From NCBI GenBank assembly GCA_029204225.1, contig CM055113.1, positions 30,709,317 through 30,773,316 of the forward strand: a stretch of DNA of 64,000 nt, in the 5' to 3' direction. This document shows positions 1-10,300 of this stretch, piece after piece (the first letter of the stretch is position 1; the number at the start of each line of letters is the position of its first letter). Under the pieces are notes generated by a model. It was not told the origin of the DNA, did not search any database, and saw only the letters and a program-made list of their open reading frames with translations. A program made the translations under genes and the position numbers. Source of the DNA: Diphasiastrum complanatum (taxonomy: Eukaryota > Streptophyta > Lycopodiopsida > Lycopodiales > Lycopodiaceae).

Positions 1-453
1 AAACAAATTGAATTATAGACACCTTTTTTGAGGTTTCGAGGTCAAACAGACTAAATCCATGGCAAAATAAAAATGTATCTCGGAGGCCAGTTTTTCATTT
101 TTTTGGCTCGAAATCGCGATTTTGGCCGTTTCACTTCATCAAAAGGCCAAAAATTGCGTTTTGAACCAATTTTTTTTTTTTTTCAAAATCACGTTAAGGC
201 CCAAATTGCGCCTTACCGTGATTTTGAATTTTTTTTTTTTGGGTCTGAAACAGCAATTTTTGGCCTTTTGATGAAGTGAAACGGCCAAAAATCACGATTT
301 CGGACCAAAAAAAACGAAAAACTGGTCTCCGGGATACATTTTTGTTTGTAAACTAATAAAAACAAATTGACTTATAAACACCTTTTTGAGGCTCTGAGGT
401 CAAACAGACTAAATCCATGGCGAAATGAAAATGTATCCCGAATGCCAGGTTTT
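1..453. repeat. Foldback (hairpin) repeat flanked by direct repeats
   Basis: Positions 70-343 form a near-complete palindrome centred near 206. The left arm 70-165 (from ATGTATCTCGGAGGCCAG) is matched in reverse complement by 240-343 (ending CTGGTCTCCGGGATACAT), and the poly-T flanked centre is itself palindromic around TTAAGGC/GCCTTA. The sequence at 1-95 recurs as a direct repeat at 360-453, a period of 359 bp. It is either a MITE/foldback element inside a duplicated flank or one and a quarter units of a satellite. No coding potential is expected; the 68-codon ORF at 73-279 is an accident of the repeat. Confidence 0.75.
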
Positions 454-1009
454 GAAAAAGAATGATATTCATCTAAAGTAAATAAATTATTTGGTATTTG
501 AAAGGCTAATGAAACTAAGGTAGTCTTAGTTTGAATGTGAAGGGGGACACAAAAGTGGGTTGATTAAAATTTATAAGCAATTTTCAAATTTGAAATGTAC
601 TTGGGCATTAAATGAGGCCTACAAGTCTATGTCCCACCTAGAGCTCTAGTTGTTGTCCAATTGTTGGCACTAGGTACTGTGTGTAGCTATTGTTGTGTTA
701 CTAGGTACTTTCAAGTGTATCCATGTAGGGTTAATGTAGGGTGAATGCTAGAGGTGTACTTTATCGGCCCACACTTGATTTAATTTACACCATTGAATCT
801 GCCATGTCATATGGACCATTCCTGCTCAATTGTCACACTTTTATTGGTACACGTGTCATCATTAACACTAATCCAGATTAGTGAAGAGGCCCTTTTTGAG
901 CTCAAAAGAGACCCTAATGCTTTAAACTAAAAGGTAACTCTCACAAACTCGTATGTGTGCTTCTCTTAGTGAGATGCAGCTTCAAGATGCTCTACGAATG
1001 TTACTAAGC
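454..1009. other. AT-rich intergenic sequence
   Basis: No gene, RNA or recognisable element is seen. ORFs are short and in no consistent frame. Confidence 0.5.
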
Positions 1010-1370
1010 AGTTTTGAAAAAAAAAATTGATTTTACAAGGGATTTAATTTTTTGAGTTTTATTTTTTCCAATTCTCTTTTTTCGAGTTCTTATTTTTTCA
1101 AGTTTATTTTTCGAATTTTATTTTTCGCATTTATTTTTCTATTTTCATTTTTCAATTTCAATTTATTCGATCCCTAGTTTTTTGATGCATTAAATTTTTG
1201 ATCCAAAATATTTTTGAGTCCTCTTTTTCGAGCCCTTATTTTTTCGATACTGTCTACTTTTTTCGATATCCTGTTTTTTTTTTTTTTATATCATTTTATT
1301 TTTTCGATCTCTTATCCTTTTCCGAGCGACTGTCATTTTTAGACTAGTTTTGATTTTTTTTCGACCATGT
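1010..1370. repeat. Degenerate T-rich tandem repeat, TTTTTCGA-like
   Basis: About 360 bp of T-rich sequence repeats a loose unit built from runs of T followed by CGA or CAA (TTTTTTCGAGTTC, TTTTTCAAGTTTA, TTTTTCGAATTTTA and so on). It is low-complexity, non-coding and strand-biased. Confidence 0.6.
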
Positions 1371-1387
1371 TTATTTTTCCAGACATA

Positions 1388-1508
1388 CTTTTGCATCCGC
1401 CAACCCCATCCGATGCCCATTGCATCCTCCAACCATTTGCACCCGATAACAATTTGCATCCGCCAACCATTTGCACCCGTTCGATGACTATTCGGTTGCA
1501 TCCAACGA
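1388..1508. repeat. Short tandem repeat (TTGCATCCGCCAACC / ATTTGCACCCG)
   Basis: The phrase TTGCATCCGCCAACC occurs in three near copies, two of them followed by ATTTGCACCCG, then a last partial TTGCATCCAACG. Spacing is about 30-45 bp. It opens reading frames on both strands, but these reflect the repeat, not a gene. Confidence 0.6.
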
Positions 1509-1649
1509 GCTTCGAAGTTCCTCACCATTGCTCAGATTTTCATGGTTAATCATATCCTACACGTTCAATCCTATCTGAGAAACAATCCATACAGAATCTC
1601 ATATTGTTAATGTGATTCTGCTATAAGATTCGGTCAAAGACAAACCAGT

Positions 1650-2736
1650 TTGAGACATTTCCATTCATCACTAAGTACATCTGAGGCTGCAATCACCAAA
1701 ACATCCGACAAGCCTCTACATTGTTACGATCAGTCCTGTTTGAAACCTAAAGGTGTAGTTGAAGATATCTCAGTAAAGATAGCGGGAGTGCAATTCATAA
1801 TCACCTTCATGGTGATGGAAATTTCAGAGTCTCCTTTTGCCTATCGAGTTTTTACTAGGGAGACCTTGTTTGAGAGTCACGCAAGTGGTTCACAATTGGG
1901 AATAATAAAACTCACCTTCAAGAATTGAAAACAGGTTGACATGGGCGATGAAACCTATTACACCCAAGATTGATGATGGATCGTCCACCACAAATCACAC
2001 CATTGATTGTCCAAGGCAAGCCAAGGGAGGTCATTATGATTCTCAAATGGATATATTGGACGGACGCTTTAGCAAGAGTTGACTGTATGGCTAGGCATGC
2101 ATGTTAACTAGATTCAAATACAAAACCTAGCACATCATCATCCGAGGGATACACCCTAGACACACCGATAACCTACGGGGTGAACATGATCAACGTGGCA
2201 TGGTTAGCAGCAGAGCCTATACCAGAGCAAGTTGAAGATGACTCAGTGCCATGGCAACGTGCCTTTTTATACAACAAAGAAGCTGAGCTGATAGATGAAC
2301 AGGTCCTACAGCATATGGATCCTGATCGATTTGAAATGAGGAAGATACCAGCTTAACCTCCACAAAAATCGCCAATAGTTAAAGTTTCCAAGCCTGAAAC
2401 CACCCAAGGCACCCATTAATAAGAAAAATCAATTGAAACAGCACTACGGCCAGGTTTTGATGGAGCGATCTACCTGAAGAAGCAATAGCTACAGTGGATA
2501 TAGATATTTGTAATCATGAAGCGAATATCAAACCAGTTCCCAAGAAGGATAACAAGGATGTATCCAACTACATTGACAAAAAAGAAAAAAAGAAAGTATC
2601 GGACTCCTTGAAATCTATCCGGTTGGAACCAGACACAACGTCATCATCTCATATGATTGGAAGCCCAAAGATTACGAGTCGTGTTAAGATCAACATGTTG
2701 AAGGAGGAATCCCGACGAACGACAGTTCACATATAA
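1650..2736 (+). pseudogene. Ty3-type polyprotein remnant (protease to pre-RT linker)
   Basis: The 92-codon frame at 1650-1928 has the look of a Ty3 retropepsin C-terminal half: VVEDISVKIAGVQF followed by an F-V-hydrophobic stretch and a decayed version of the ILGRPWL-like strand. Downstream pieces, including the frame through 2180-2356 (ending LQHMDPDRFEMRKIPA) and the Lys-rich frame at 2494-2736, suit the linker before reverse transcriptase. Several stops and frameshifts break it. No LTR or RT is attached. The assignment rests on motif resemblance only. Confidence 0.45.
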
Positions 2737-3178
2737 AGGAAGTCAAAGTTTGTAGTCTTTGACAATAATGATTTATCATTGCCAAGTACTAATGCGCCAT
2801 CCACATAAAGTGCAATAATCATTGATCTAGTATTAAAATGTTGTACATAGACATTGCAGTCAGTATTGCTTGGATTGAAACCAATATGTAGAAGATATGA
2901 GTTTATTATATCAAAATAGACACATGGATCTTGTTTTAGCCCATACAGAGCTTTATGCAATCTACATACTTTATATTCTTGGCCCTTTATCTCATATCTT
3001 CATGCTGTGGAATATAGAATTCTTCTTGGATTTCTCCGTGTAGATGGATTTTAAAATTTTTGATAGCAACATGTGCAAACAAAGTTCTGAGAGACTGTAA
3101 TTTAACTACCGAATTGAGAGTCTCATTGTAGTCAATACCTTGAACTTGTTTGTAGCTTTTAGTGAATTCTTTCAGAAG
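2727..3178 (-). pseudogene. Copia reverse transcriptase fragment (N-terminal part)
   Basis: Read on the minus strand from about 3178, the translation gives KEFTKSYKQVQGIDYNETLN and SLRTLFAHVAIKNFKIHLHGE, which are the Copia RT N-terminal signatures. KALYGLKQ and the catalytic strand IIALYVDGALVLGN follow. The catalytic box is YVDG, not YVDD, so it would be inactive even without the in-frame stop near 3000. It abuts a plus-strand Copia piece at about 3178, giving a head-to-head junction. Confidence 0.75.
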
Positions 3179-3180
3179 AA

Positions 3181-3840
3181 TTTGACATGACTGATCTAGG
3201 TGAAGTACATCACTTACTTGACATTCAAATTAGCAAAGATAGAGTAAACAAAAAGCTTTATCTCAATCAACACACACACACACACACACACACATATGCA
3301 TAACATGTTGTAAAAATACAACATGGGTGATTGCAAGCCCATTGACTCACCAATGGATCTTGGCTACAAGCTCTCAAAAGACATGTGTCTCAAGGATACA
3401 TCAGAAGAGTTAAATGCTACACAGTACCCATATTAATCCTTGATTGGGTCACTGATGGATGCAATGATCTATACCAGACCAAATCTGGCCTTTACAATCA
3501 GTACACTTAGTCAATTTATGACCAATCCAAGATTATAACATTGGAAGGCTCTGAAAAGAGTCATGAAGTACATTCAAAATACTAAAGCCTATGCACTATG
3601 CTATGATGGAACCATTCATGCAGGATCAACTCTATATAAGTACACTGATTCAGATTGGAATGGAAATCCAGATACCAAAAATTCAGCTTTTGACTATTGT
3701 TTTTATTGAGCAAAATGTCTAGTCTCCTAGAACAGCAGAAAGCAAAAATCAATTTCTTTGTCTTCAACAAAAACTGAATATATTGGTGTAACTCAGGCTA
3801 CAAAAGAAACTATTTGGATCATATTATTTTTGTAGGATAT
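3181..3840 (+). pseudogene. Copia RT C-terminus and RNase H fragment
   Basis: The translation starts with FDMTDLGEVHHLLDIQISKD, then DCKPIDSPMDLGYKLS and SLIGSLMDAMIYTRPNLAF. The RNase H domain follows (YTDSDWNGNPDTKNS, then SLSSTKTEYIGVTQATKETIW). Multiple stops and frame changes mark it as a pseudogene. An AC dinucleotide run at about 3268-3293 replaces the codons where the KYI motif normally lies. Sequence with a TGTTAGC start follows from 3853 and may be its 3' LTR. Confidence 0.8.
3268..3293. repeat. AC microsatellite
   Basis: Thirteen consecutive CA/AC dinucleotides lie inside the Copia RT relic and disrupt it. Confidence 0.9.
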
Positions 3841-3852
3841 CTTAAACCATCA

Positions 3853-4020
3853 TGTTAGCTGATGCCATGCCCCTGAAGTATCGATGCAGTGTCTCATCAC
3901 CCAAAAAGGGTTTCCAGCAGAGATGAAGTTGAGAGCCGAGTCTGAGAGCACGAGAATTATTAGTGCTAGGCTAAATGAATATTCTGTGAGCCCCATGGTA
4001 ATTTCCGAAAGATGGAAAGC
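3853..4020 (+). repeat. Diverged LTR-like segment
   Basis: It starts TGTTAGCTGATGCC straight after the Copia RNase H relic. It resembles the beginning of the about 850-bp repeats at 23967 and 53981-54817 (minus strand): both run through a CTGAGAGCCGAG phrase, a GTGAGCC phrase and a CATGT(G/A)GGAGCTAGT phrase. Divergence is high and the 3' end cannot be placed. Confidence 0.4.
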
Positions 4021-4373
4021 CATGTGGGAGCTAGTATTTTAGACTCTCTCAACTTGAGTTATGTTTTTAATAAAGAGGCCTCCTATTATCTAGTAAGTGG
4101 TGGAACTCAAATTCTTATAGATTGGGGTTCACTCTGTTGCAAGAGGTGGATTCCAAATTATGATACAATTGGGTTCTACAGCTCATGGGTATAGATAGAG
4201 GCCTCCACCACGAGTTTTATAGCATGTGTTATGTACTAAAATGTTGTTGCTCTTTGAATTGAAGATTCTACTACTTACATTTCCTTCCATGCTCCATCTT
4301 CATGCATATAGTTTGGATACTGATGTACGAATGTGTTTGTTGTTGTTAATTCTCTCTTAAGGATTGGTTTAGG

Positions 4374-4660
4374 ATTAGTATCAGGTAGATGTGCAGGGCT
4401 TAGAGGCTTATCTATCATTCTACTCAGTTTAGATGCTTCCTAGTTATCGGCTCCCTAAGGAGTTCTTCTTACAACTATTGAGTGACAATTGTAACAAGCA
4501 CTTTGTAGGATTCACATTTGTGTTAGCATCAGGTAGATGTGTAGGACTTGTAGATTGATCTACTATTTCACTGATTCTCAATGTTTCTTGGTTTCTGGCT
4601 CCCTGAGGAGTTCTTCTTACAACCATTGAGTGACAGTTGTAAGAAGCACTTTGTAGGTTC
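4374..4660. repeat. Tandem duplication, 148-bp period
   Basis: Two copies run from ATCAGGTAGATGTG to CACTTTGTAGG: about 4380-4511 and 4528-4658. Both contain GGCTCCCT.AGGAGTTCTTCTTACAAC. No function is evident. Confidence 0.7.
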
Positions 4661-5224
4661 TGAGATTTCAGTTAAAGGTTGTTGAGAAGAAGAGGCGCTA
4701 GCAGATCAATAGACAAGGAGATTCATTTTCTTAGGCTGCTACTAGTCATGCGAGAGTTCCTATTCATTGGTTTGGGAGAAATAAAGTTTGATGTGATTTT
4801 AGCCCACTGTTTCTCTCAAAAAATGCAGATTTGTGGTTTTTTTAATGGTTGTGATGAAATTTCAAGCCCTTAGAGGCTATTCCAGGTCTCCACTACCTCT
4901 CCACACCTCCTCCACACCTCCTCCACTAACTTCCAACAGTCCAAGCACACAAAAACAAGCCTAAACTACCCCAAAACCACCTAAAATACACTAAAATAGA
5001 CAAAACAACTAAAATGACAACTAAACTAGTTAGCAATGGCCTATCCCTAGCAATGGCGCCACTGTAGGGTCTAAGAGTAGATGGTGAGCAGCCCTCCACC
5101 TGTCAAGAAGGGTTAGAACACAATGATAGGAATCTAACTATTTAGTTGCTTATTTAGTTGCTTCTACACTAAACTAGCTTTACCCCACTCTAACTCACAC
5201 ACATTCATCCTTGATAGAGGTGAA

Positions 5225-5225
<1 letters not shown>
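4661..5225. other. Intergenic, no recognised gene
   Basis: It holds a C-rich stretch at about 4890-4930 (repeats of CTCCACACCTCCTCC) and an A-rich stretch around 4960-5020. The frame at 4679-4873 matches nothing recognised. Confidence 0.4.

Positions 5226-5316
<91 letters not shown>
5226..5316. repeat. GA microsatellite
   Basis: An uninterrupted run of about 45 GA dinucleotides. Confidence 0.95.
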
Positions 5317-5394
5317 CACTCATTAGCTATTGCATGAATCAACTGGAGAAGCTTAAAACATATATGAGTGTGTAATACCATGATTTTGACAATA

Positions 5395-5715
5395 TTTTTT
5401 TGGTTTGTCTACTTTAAAAAATACTATATGACCATAGAAACATGTCTCTCAAATTTTTTTCAATTTGGAGTTATGTAGAGATAGATATATGCATCTAAAG
5501 CTACCTATGTCAAGTGCTGAAAAGTATTGAAAAGTATTGAAGGGTGCTAGAAAGTTTTAGCTCTTTTGGAGGTGCTTTTTACACCATTTGTTTGGCTATC
5601 TACTTTCAAAAATCCTTTATGACCATAGAAACATGTCTATAAAAAAAATAAAATTCGGAGTCCTATAGAGATATATATGTGCACCTAAAGTTACCCATGT
5701 GAAGTGCTGAAAATT
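5395..5715. repeat. Tandem duplication, 191-bp period
   Basis: GACCATAGAAACATGTCT recurs at 5430 and 5621 with matching context on both sides: TTGTTTGG.TATCTACTTT before, and a GGAGT...TAGAGATA.ATAT then AAGTGCTGAAAA tail after. The second copy ends in poly-T. Confidence 0.7.
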
Positions 5716-6655
5716 GAAGTTTTTTGGGGGTAGATTGCCATCAATTGGAAATTTTTTTTTTTTAAGTCTTCCAATAACACAATGAAGAGTCAAGTCTAGT
5801 TCCACGTACAATTGAAATATTGAAATTTCAATCATTTGATGGCATGTTATGTCTCGTCAAGTGACCAAGAGTTTTATGCGCACTTTTGTGCGCATGTGCA
5901 CAAAAATGCACATAAAACAACTCTAGTGTTAAGGATCAGATTGAAAGAATATTCTTGGAATCCAATGACTTTCCTTGAGAAAAAGATTTCAAAATGATTC
6001 TTATATTTCTAAGTGAGATGTTATACATATACTCCAATATCTTTCAATGATTAAGTATGGTTTGGAATCCTGTAAATTATGATTGACGAATCATAAGATT
6101 CTAAATGTTTATGATTGACGGATCATAAATTGATACTTAATTGTCATTAGAAGATTATAAGAAAATATGATTCTTAAGATAATGAGTAAAATTCGATCAA
6201 TTGAACGAGTCAAAGCTTTAGATCATTTATTTGAAAATATAAATTTGTTTACTCTAGTAATTATTTGAGATTGTGTAGATCTCACAGACATTTTCATAAA
6301 GGTAATTTGGTTACTTATGAGGAATTTGCTTACTTTAGTAGATAAAGCTCTACTACATATTGTAGTCAATGAATGCTTGTGTACTATTATCAGCCTAAAT
6401 CTCCGGTCAATTAGGAGATAGTTAAATCTATAAAGATGGTATGGTTGTTAAATTCTTGCATGTGATGCTAGGAATAGAACACTTAACTCAAGAGTGTATA
6501 TGGAGTACTCAGAATTGAGTTAAAGTCATTTTTATCATGATGGATCTCCTAAGAGATTTTGGTTCTTTAACTTTTGAACATTGATTTATAATGTAAGGTG
6601 ACATTCACCCAATGATTCATGTAACTTAAGGTTACATGAAGGTGATATTACTAGA
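5716..6655. other. AT-rich intergenic sequence
   Basis: No gene is recognised. A short imperfect palindrome of GTGCGCAT/ATGCACA type lies at 5876-5918. Confidence 0.45.
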
Positions 6656-6659
6656 TTGG

Positions 6660-7209
6660 TGAGAACCAGACCCAATAGGAGAATTTATCACTTAGTGTAC
6701 TTCTAGAAGCATATGTAGTACTTCAGTGCAGAGATAAACAAATTAAAAATTGTTTCATCTCTAAATACTTATTTGATCTTTGAAGTCAGCCTAAGGATAA
6801 TGATTTTCTGGGTAAATGTGAAAGTTAAAGGATTGGTTTGTTAGCTTTTGAACTTGATCTTTTGGATTAGTCGACTGCTCATCAAGTGTATCAGGTAAAT
6901 TTAGTTTATATGATGCTGACAGTTGGAGGTATTGAAGATTCTACCCATTTGGAGGACTTATCACTCAATGTACCTTTGGAACCTGAAAGAGTACTCAAAA
7001 CCAGAGATAAACAATTGAGAAAATCATTCTATCTCTTTAGGTTGGTTGGTCAGATTGAGGATAATGATTTGTGGGCAAGAGTTAAAAGCATACAAAGTGG
7101 ATCTTCCCTTGTTGTCCGTTCTGAGGACAAGACTTTTTTAAAGAATGAAGAATGTTACGTCCATGTCCAGTATGCGGGATTCAGAATAATTCTTGACATG
7201 GATAGCTAG
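6660..7209 (+). repeat. Diverged tandem duplication carrying an unrecognised ORF
   Basis: Two copies of a coding-like unit about 272 bp apart: 6660-6830 and 6930-7100. Shared phrases are GGA..A.TTATCACT, GAGATAAACAA and GATAATGATTT. The second copy lies in an open frame of 107 codons (6886-7209) rich in Asp, Glu, Leu and Arg, including RSEDKTFLKNEECYVHVQYAG. I do not recognise the protein. Since the copies derive from each other, the ORF may be a retroelement leftover. Confidence 0.45.
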
Positions 7210-8466
7210 TTACTCCAGTGTATAAGATTATTAGTTATGCCTCATCATTCTGGGCTTGAGCAGTAATGTAATTAATAATCTTATGAGGGCCCAGACCTAT
7301 ATTTGGACATATGAGCACTTGCATGGTGTTTGACTACTATGATGCAAGAATGGGAGGTCAATAGCTTATATTTGGGTTGCATGGAATCCTAAGAAGAATA
7401 TTCTCTCCTCAATGGAAATTATGTATACTATGGAAACTCACCCATCTACTCATTGGATTTTATGATCTATGAAGCCAGGATCTCCTCCTCTCTTGCCTTC
7501 ATTCACCATGGAATGGGGGTGAAGTGGTTAGGGTATTGACTAGCCACTTCCTGTTGGTTGGGTGGTTTTTCTCCACAGGTGTCCTTTTGGTTGCATGCAA
7601 CAAGATCTAGTCAGATCTTCACTTGGCGATCCTTACTAAAAGAGATGATGACATAGGAGAGTATAGCTTTCAGAAAAGAAAGCTTGACAAACTCAGATGA
7701 ATCCTTATTGAGCTTGAAAAACTCTACCAAAACAATGAAGCCACATAATTAAGTTGGGCTTGCATTTCTGTTATATATTTGGAAATTGGGGGGGTTTCTT
7801 GTTTTGTTTCACCCTGTCTCAATTTTTGGGATGTGGACCTCTTGGAATGATTGTTTGTATTGTTGGTTATGTACTTCATGGATTGTGCTATGCCGTAGAT
7901 ATGACATGACATGGATCTTGTAGATCCGGAAGTATGCCTTGCTTTTTCTAGTGAAAAATTCAGGTTTACATCATGAAAATTCTGCAAAGTGGAGGCGTAT
8001 ATTAGATCGTATTATTCTTCAGCATGGATCGTAGGGTTTCATATAGATTATGATATGTGTGGTGACAATGGATTCAATTAGGGTGGATTGGGGTTTTGTG
8101 GCAGGGCTAGAAGTGCTGGAAAGAGCAAACATAAAGTGACGCTAAAACACTCTTGGATGAGTCGATGGAAAAGGATCGAGACTTGTCGTTGGGTCAGAAA
8201 AAGAAAAAGCTAGCTGCTTATCAGACTTTTGCAGCCTATAGTTTGACCCATGAATGATTTTTGTAGTCATTTTGGACAAGAAACTCCATCCACAACACTT
8301 TCGAGAGCCACAAAAAGGAGAGTATTAGTATCACAGCGAGGATTCACATAAGTGTACGATAATCTAGCAAAAGTGTATAAAATATCTGCTAGTAGTAGTG
8401 AGTTGTAGCCTTGAGCATGATATGTTGGTGTTTTGAATTCAAGAGTAAGATCGTTGATGCACTAGA
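7210..8466. other. Intergenic, no recognised gene
   Basis: Reading frames are short on both strands (for example 7724-7987 minus) and lack recognisable motifs. The 8100-8250 interval has a Lys/Asp-rich frame of no known family. Confidence 0.4.
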
Positions 8467-8525
8467 TGTTGAAAGGTCAAGCAAACTGCATGACAGAAGG
8501 CTGAATAGCTGACCTCCCACATTTT
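8467..8525 (+). repeat. Partial copy of the short Copia LTR
   Basis: TGTTGAAAGGTCAAGCAAACTG and CATGACAGA are shared with the LTR start at 9214, then AATAGCTGACCT, then the sequence diverges. Taken as the remnant of the 5' LTR of the element whose RNase H lies at 8583-9195. Confidence 0.65.
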
Positions 8526-9195
8526 AGAAGGCTTATGTACCTTATGGTGTGCACAAGGTGTTTATTAGATCATATTAGAAGCCTTATGTACCTTATGGTG
8601 TGCACGAGGCCTGACATTTGCTATGCATCATTACACTCAGTCAATTCAATGACTCCTTCACTAAGGAGCATTGGCAACTTGGAAAGAAAATTCTAAGATA
8701 CCTGTAGGAAACCATTGAATATGGTATTTTCTATGCACCTAATGAGAATTCTTGCTTGTCTATGTATGTTGATGCCAGCTTTGCAACTAATAGAGATTAT
8801 AAATCCACAACTGGATGTTGTTTCATAATGTATGGTAGAGCAGTATGATGGATGAGTAAGAGACAAGCCATAGTTGTTGTATCTTCTGCAGAAGCAAAAT
8901 ATCTAGCTTTGTCCCAAGGAGCGAGAACATTGGTAAGATTTGTAAGACTGCTTGAAGACATTGGAATCAGCCACAAGCTTGTTTCAGTTTGGATTCGATA
9001 ACCAAAGTGCAATGAGAATGGCACAGTACCCACTTTCGCTCAAGGACAGTCCGTATACCTATTCATTAGCACTATGTGAGAGAACAGATTGAAAGCGGCT
9101 TCATTTAGTTGGAATATTTGTCAACATCATCAATGGTAGCCAATGTTCTGACAAAAACCTTGGCACGTGGTAAATTCGAATGGGAATTTAGGTAG
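8526..9195 (+). pseudogene. Copia RNase H remnant
   Basis: After a local 51-bp duplication (AGAAG.CTTATGTACCTTATGG at 8526 and 8577), the frame gives SLMYLMVCTRPDICYA, GKKILRYL, YVDASFATNRDYKSTTG and SKRQAIVVVSSAEAKYLAL. This is the Copia RT/RNase H end in the usual order. Stops and frameshifts are frequent. A purine tract (AAGCTTGAAGGGGGAG) ends at 9213, directly before the TG of the LTR. Gag, protease, integrase and most of RT are absent. Confidence 0.8.
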
Positions 9196-9213
9196 TTAAG
9201 CTTGAAGGGGGAG

Positions 9214-9302
9214 TGTTGAAAGGTCAAGCAAACTGCATGACAGACTAAATAATAGCTGACCTTTGGCTAACTATTCACGTGTCTCCTGTGCCATCTTTTA
9301 CA
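9214..9302 (+). mobile_element. Very short Copia LTR (89 bp)
   Basis: It starts TGTTGAAAGG just after a polypurine tract and ends CTTTTACA just before the primer-binding site at 9303, giving canonical TG...CA ends and a length of only 89 bp. Upstream lies the 3' end of one element, downstream the leader and gag of another. This LTR therefore sits as a shared unit or was joined by recombination. Confidence 0.7.
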
Positions 9303-9318
9303 TGGTATTAGAGCCACT
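9303..9318 (+). promoter_or_regulatory. Retroelement primer-binding site (tRNA-iMet type)
   Basis: TGGTATTAGAGCCACT follows the LTR terminus directly. It matches the usual TGGTATCAGAGC complementarity to initiator methionine tRNA with one substitution. Confidence 0.75.
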
Positions 9319-9402
9319 AGGTTCATTCTAGGTTGACCTCTAGTGGGTGTAGACTGTTGCAGAGGGCTGATGAAAGATTTACTTGAAGTTGTGGGTTTCC
9401 AA

Positions 9403-9610
9403 AATGTCTACAATACAGTTTGGTTACTTGAGCTTGAGACCTCAACCATTCAATGGGATTGGTTATGAGGGGTGGAAGCAAATGATGTGCCTCTACTAAA
9501 AGGAGAGATGGTATATGAAGTTGTGGATGAGACTAAGCATAAGCCAATGGTGACTGATCCTGCAAACAAATTACATCAAAAAGAGCTTTTGGAATGGACC
9601 AGGAAAGACA
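9403..9610 (+). pseudogene. Copia gag N-terminal fragment
   Basis: From ATG at 9403 the frame gives MSTIQFGYLSLRPQPFNG then GYEGWKQMM. After a frameshift it gives KGEMVYEVVDETKHKPMV, the typical start of a Copia gag (the nucleic-acid-target/UBN2 type region). It stops near 9610, where sequence of another element on the opposite strand begins. Confidence 0.7.
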
Positions 9611-9614
9611 ACAA

Positions 9615-9779
9615 AGGCTGATCTTCTTCTATCACTGGTCTTGTCTCTTCGCCTGTCACGATCTCCCATAGCTCCTTTTCCATCAAAATGTTCTTCAGTT
9701 TGAATTTACAAATTGCATAGTTGCCAGCTCCTTCCAATTTGCTTAACTCATTGAGGACACTCTCGCTTAGAGTTGCCAT
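9615..9779 (-). pseudogene. Copia gag N-terminal fragment (other family)
   Basis: On the minus strand from ATG at 9779: MATLSESVLNELSKLEGAGN, then CKFKLKNILMEKELWEIV. This is the GxNYxxWKFKMKxxLxxxxLW pattern of Copia gag. It breaks off near 9615 where the plus-strand gag fragment ends, so the two are truncated against each other. Its leader and primer-binding site lie upstream, up to 10632. Confidence 0.75.
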
Positions 9780-9851
9780 TACTGAACAGATGATTTCGGA
9801 TCAAGTAATTTATCACACCACAGAACTGTATATTTTTCTGGTTTTACACCT

Positions 9852-10092
9852 GATATTGGAATGGAGCGCGGAAGTACGGCTGCTCAAGATCCTCTTTAAC
9901 TTGTGCGCTTGGATCCGATATTGGAGCATGCGATATCGGACTGGAGCGCGGATGTGCAACTGCTCGGAATTCTCTTTAGCTCGTGCGCTTGGATTCGATA
10001 TCGTTACGGACAATATCGGACTGGAGTGCGGATGTACGACTGCTCGGGTTTCTCTTCAGCTAGCGCGCTTGGATCCGATATTGGTACGGATA
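9852..10092. repeat. Tandem repeat, three copies of 80 bp
   Basis: Units start at 9852, 9932 and 10012 (GATAT(T/C)GGA.TGGAGCGCGG) and end with GTGCGCTTGGATCCGATAT-like sequence. The array lies between the Copia gag start (9779) and its primer-binding site (10632), so it belongs to the 5' leader of that element. The ORFs here come from the repeat. Confidence 0.85.
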
Positions 10093-10300
10093 TAAAAAAG
10101 AGAGGATATAAGAACTTTCAGAGGAAATATTCCAGACTCCCTACTTCGGCGTGGTGGCTATGTCGCCTCCTCTTTGCTTAGATCTCGAAACGAGTGATCG
10201 TTCAAACAGACATATATCAATAATGTGAAAGGTATGAAGCCTCAAATCTCTAAATGGCAGTACTAGACACTATCTGGTGTGATTTGCAGTACCCCAAACA
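10090..10300 (-). repeat. Copia leader segment, matched at 53010-53235
   Basis: Read on the minus strand, this segment matches 53010-53235 on the plus strand. Shared phrases are TACTGCAAATCACAC/TACCGCAAATCACAC, GTGTCTAGTACTGCCATT, GAGGCTTCATAC.TTTCACATT, TTGAACGATCAC and CCTCTGAAAGTT. The two loci therefore carry the same Copia family leader. Confidence 0.75.

Noticed and set aside
9721-10181. Overlapping ORFs of 124 and 92 codons
   Set aside because: Products of the 80-bp tandem repeat; repeated in different frames with no conserved peptide.
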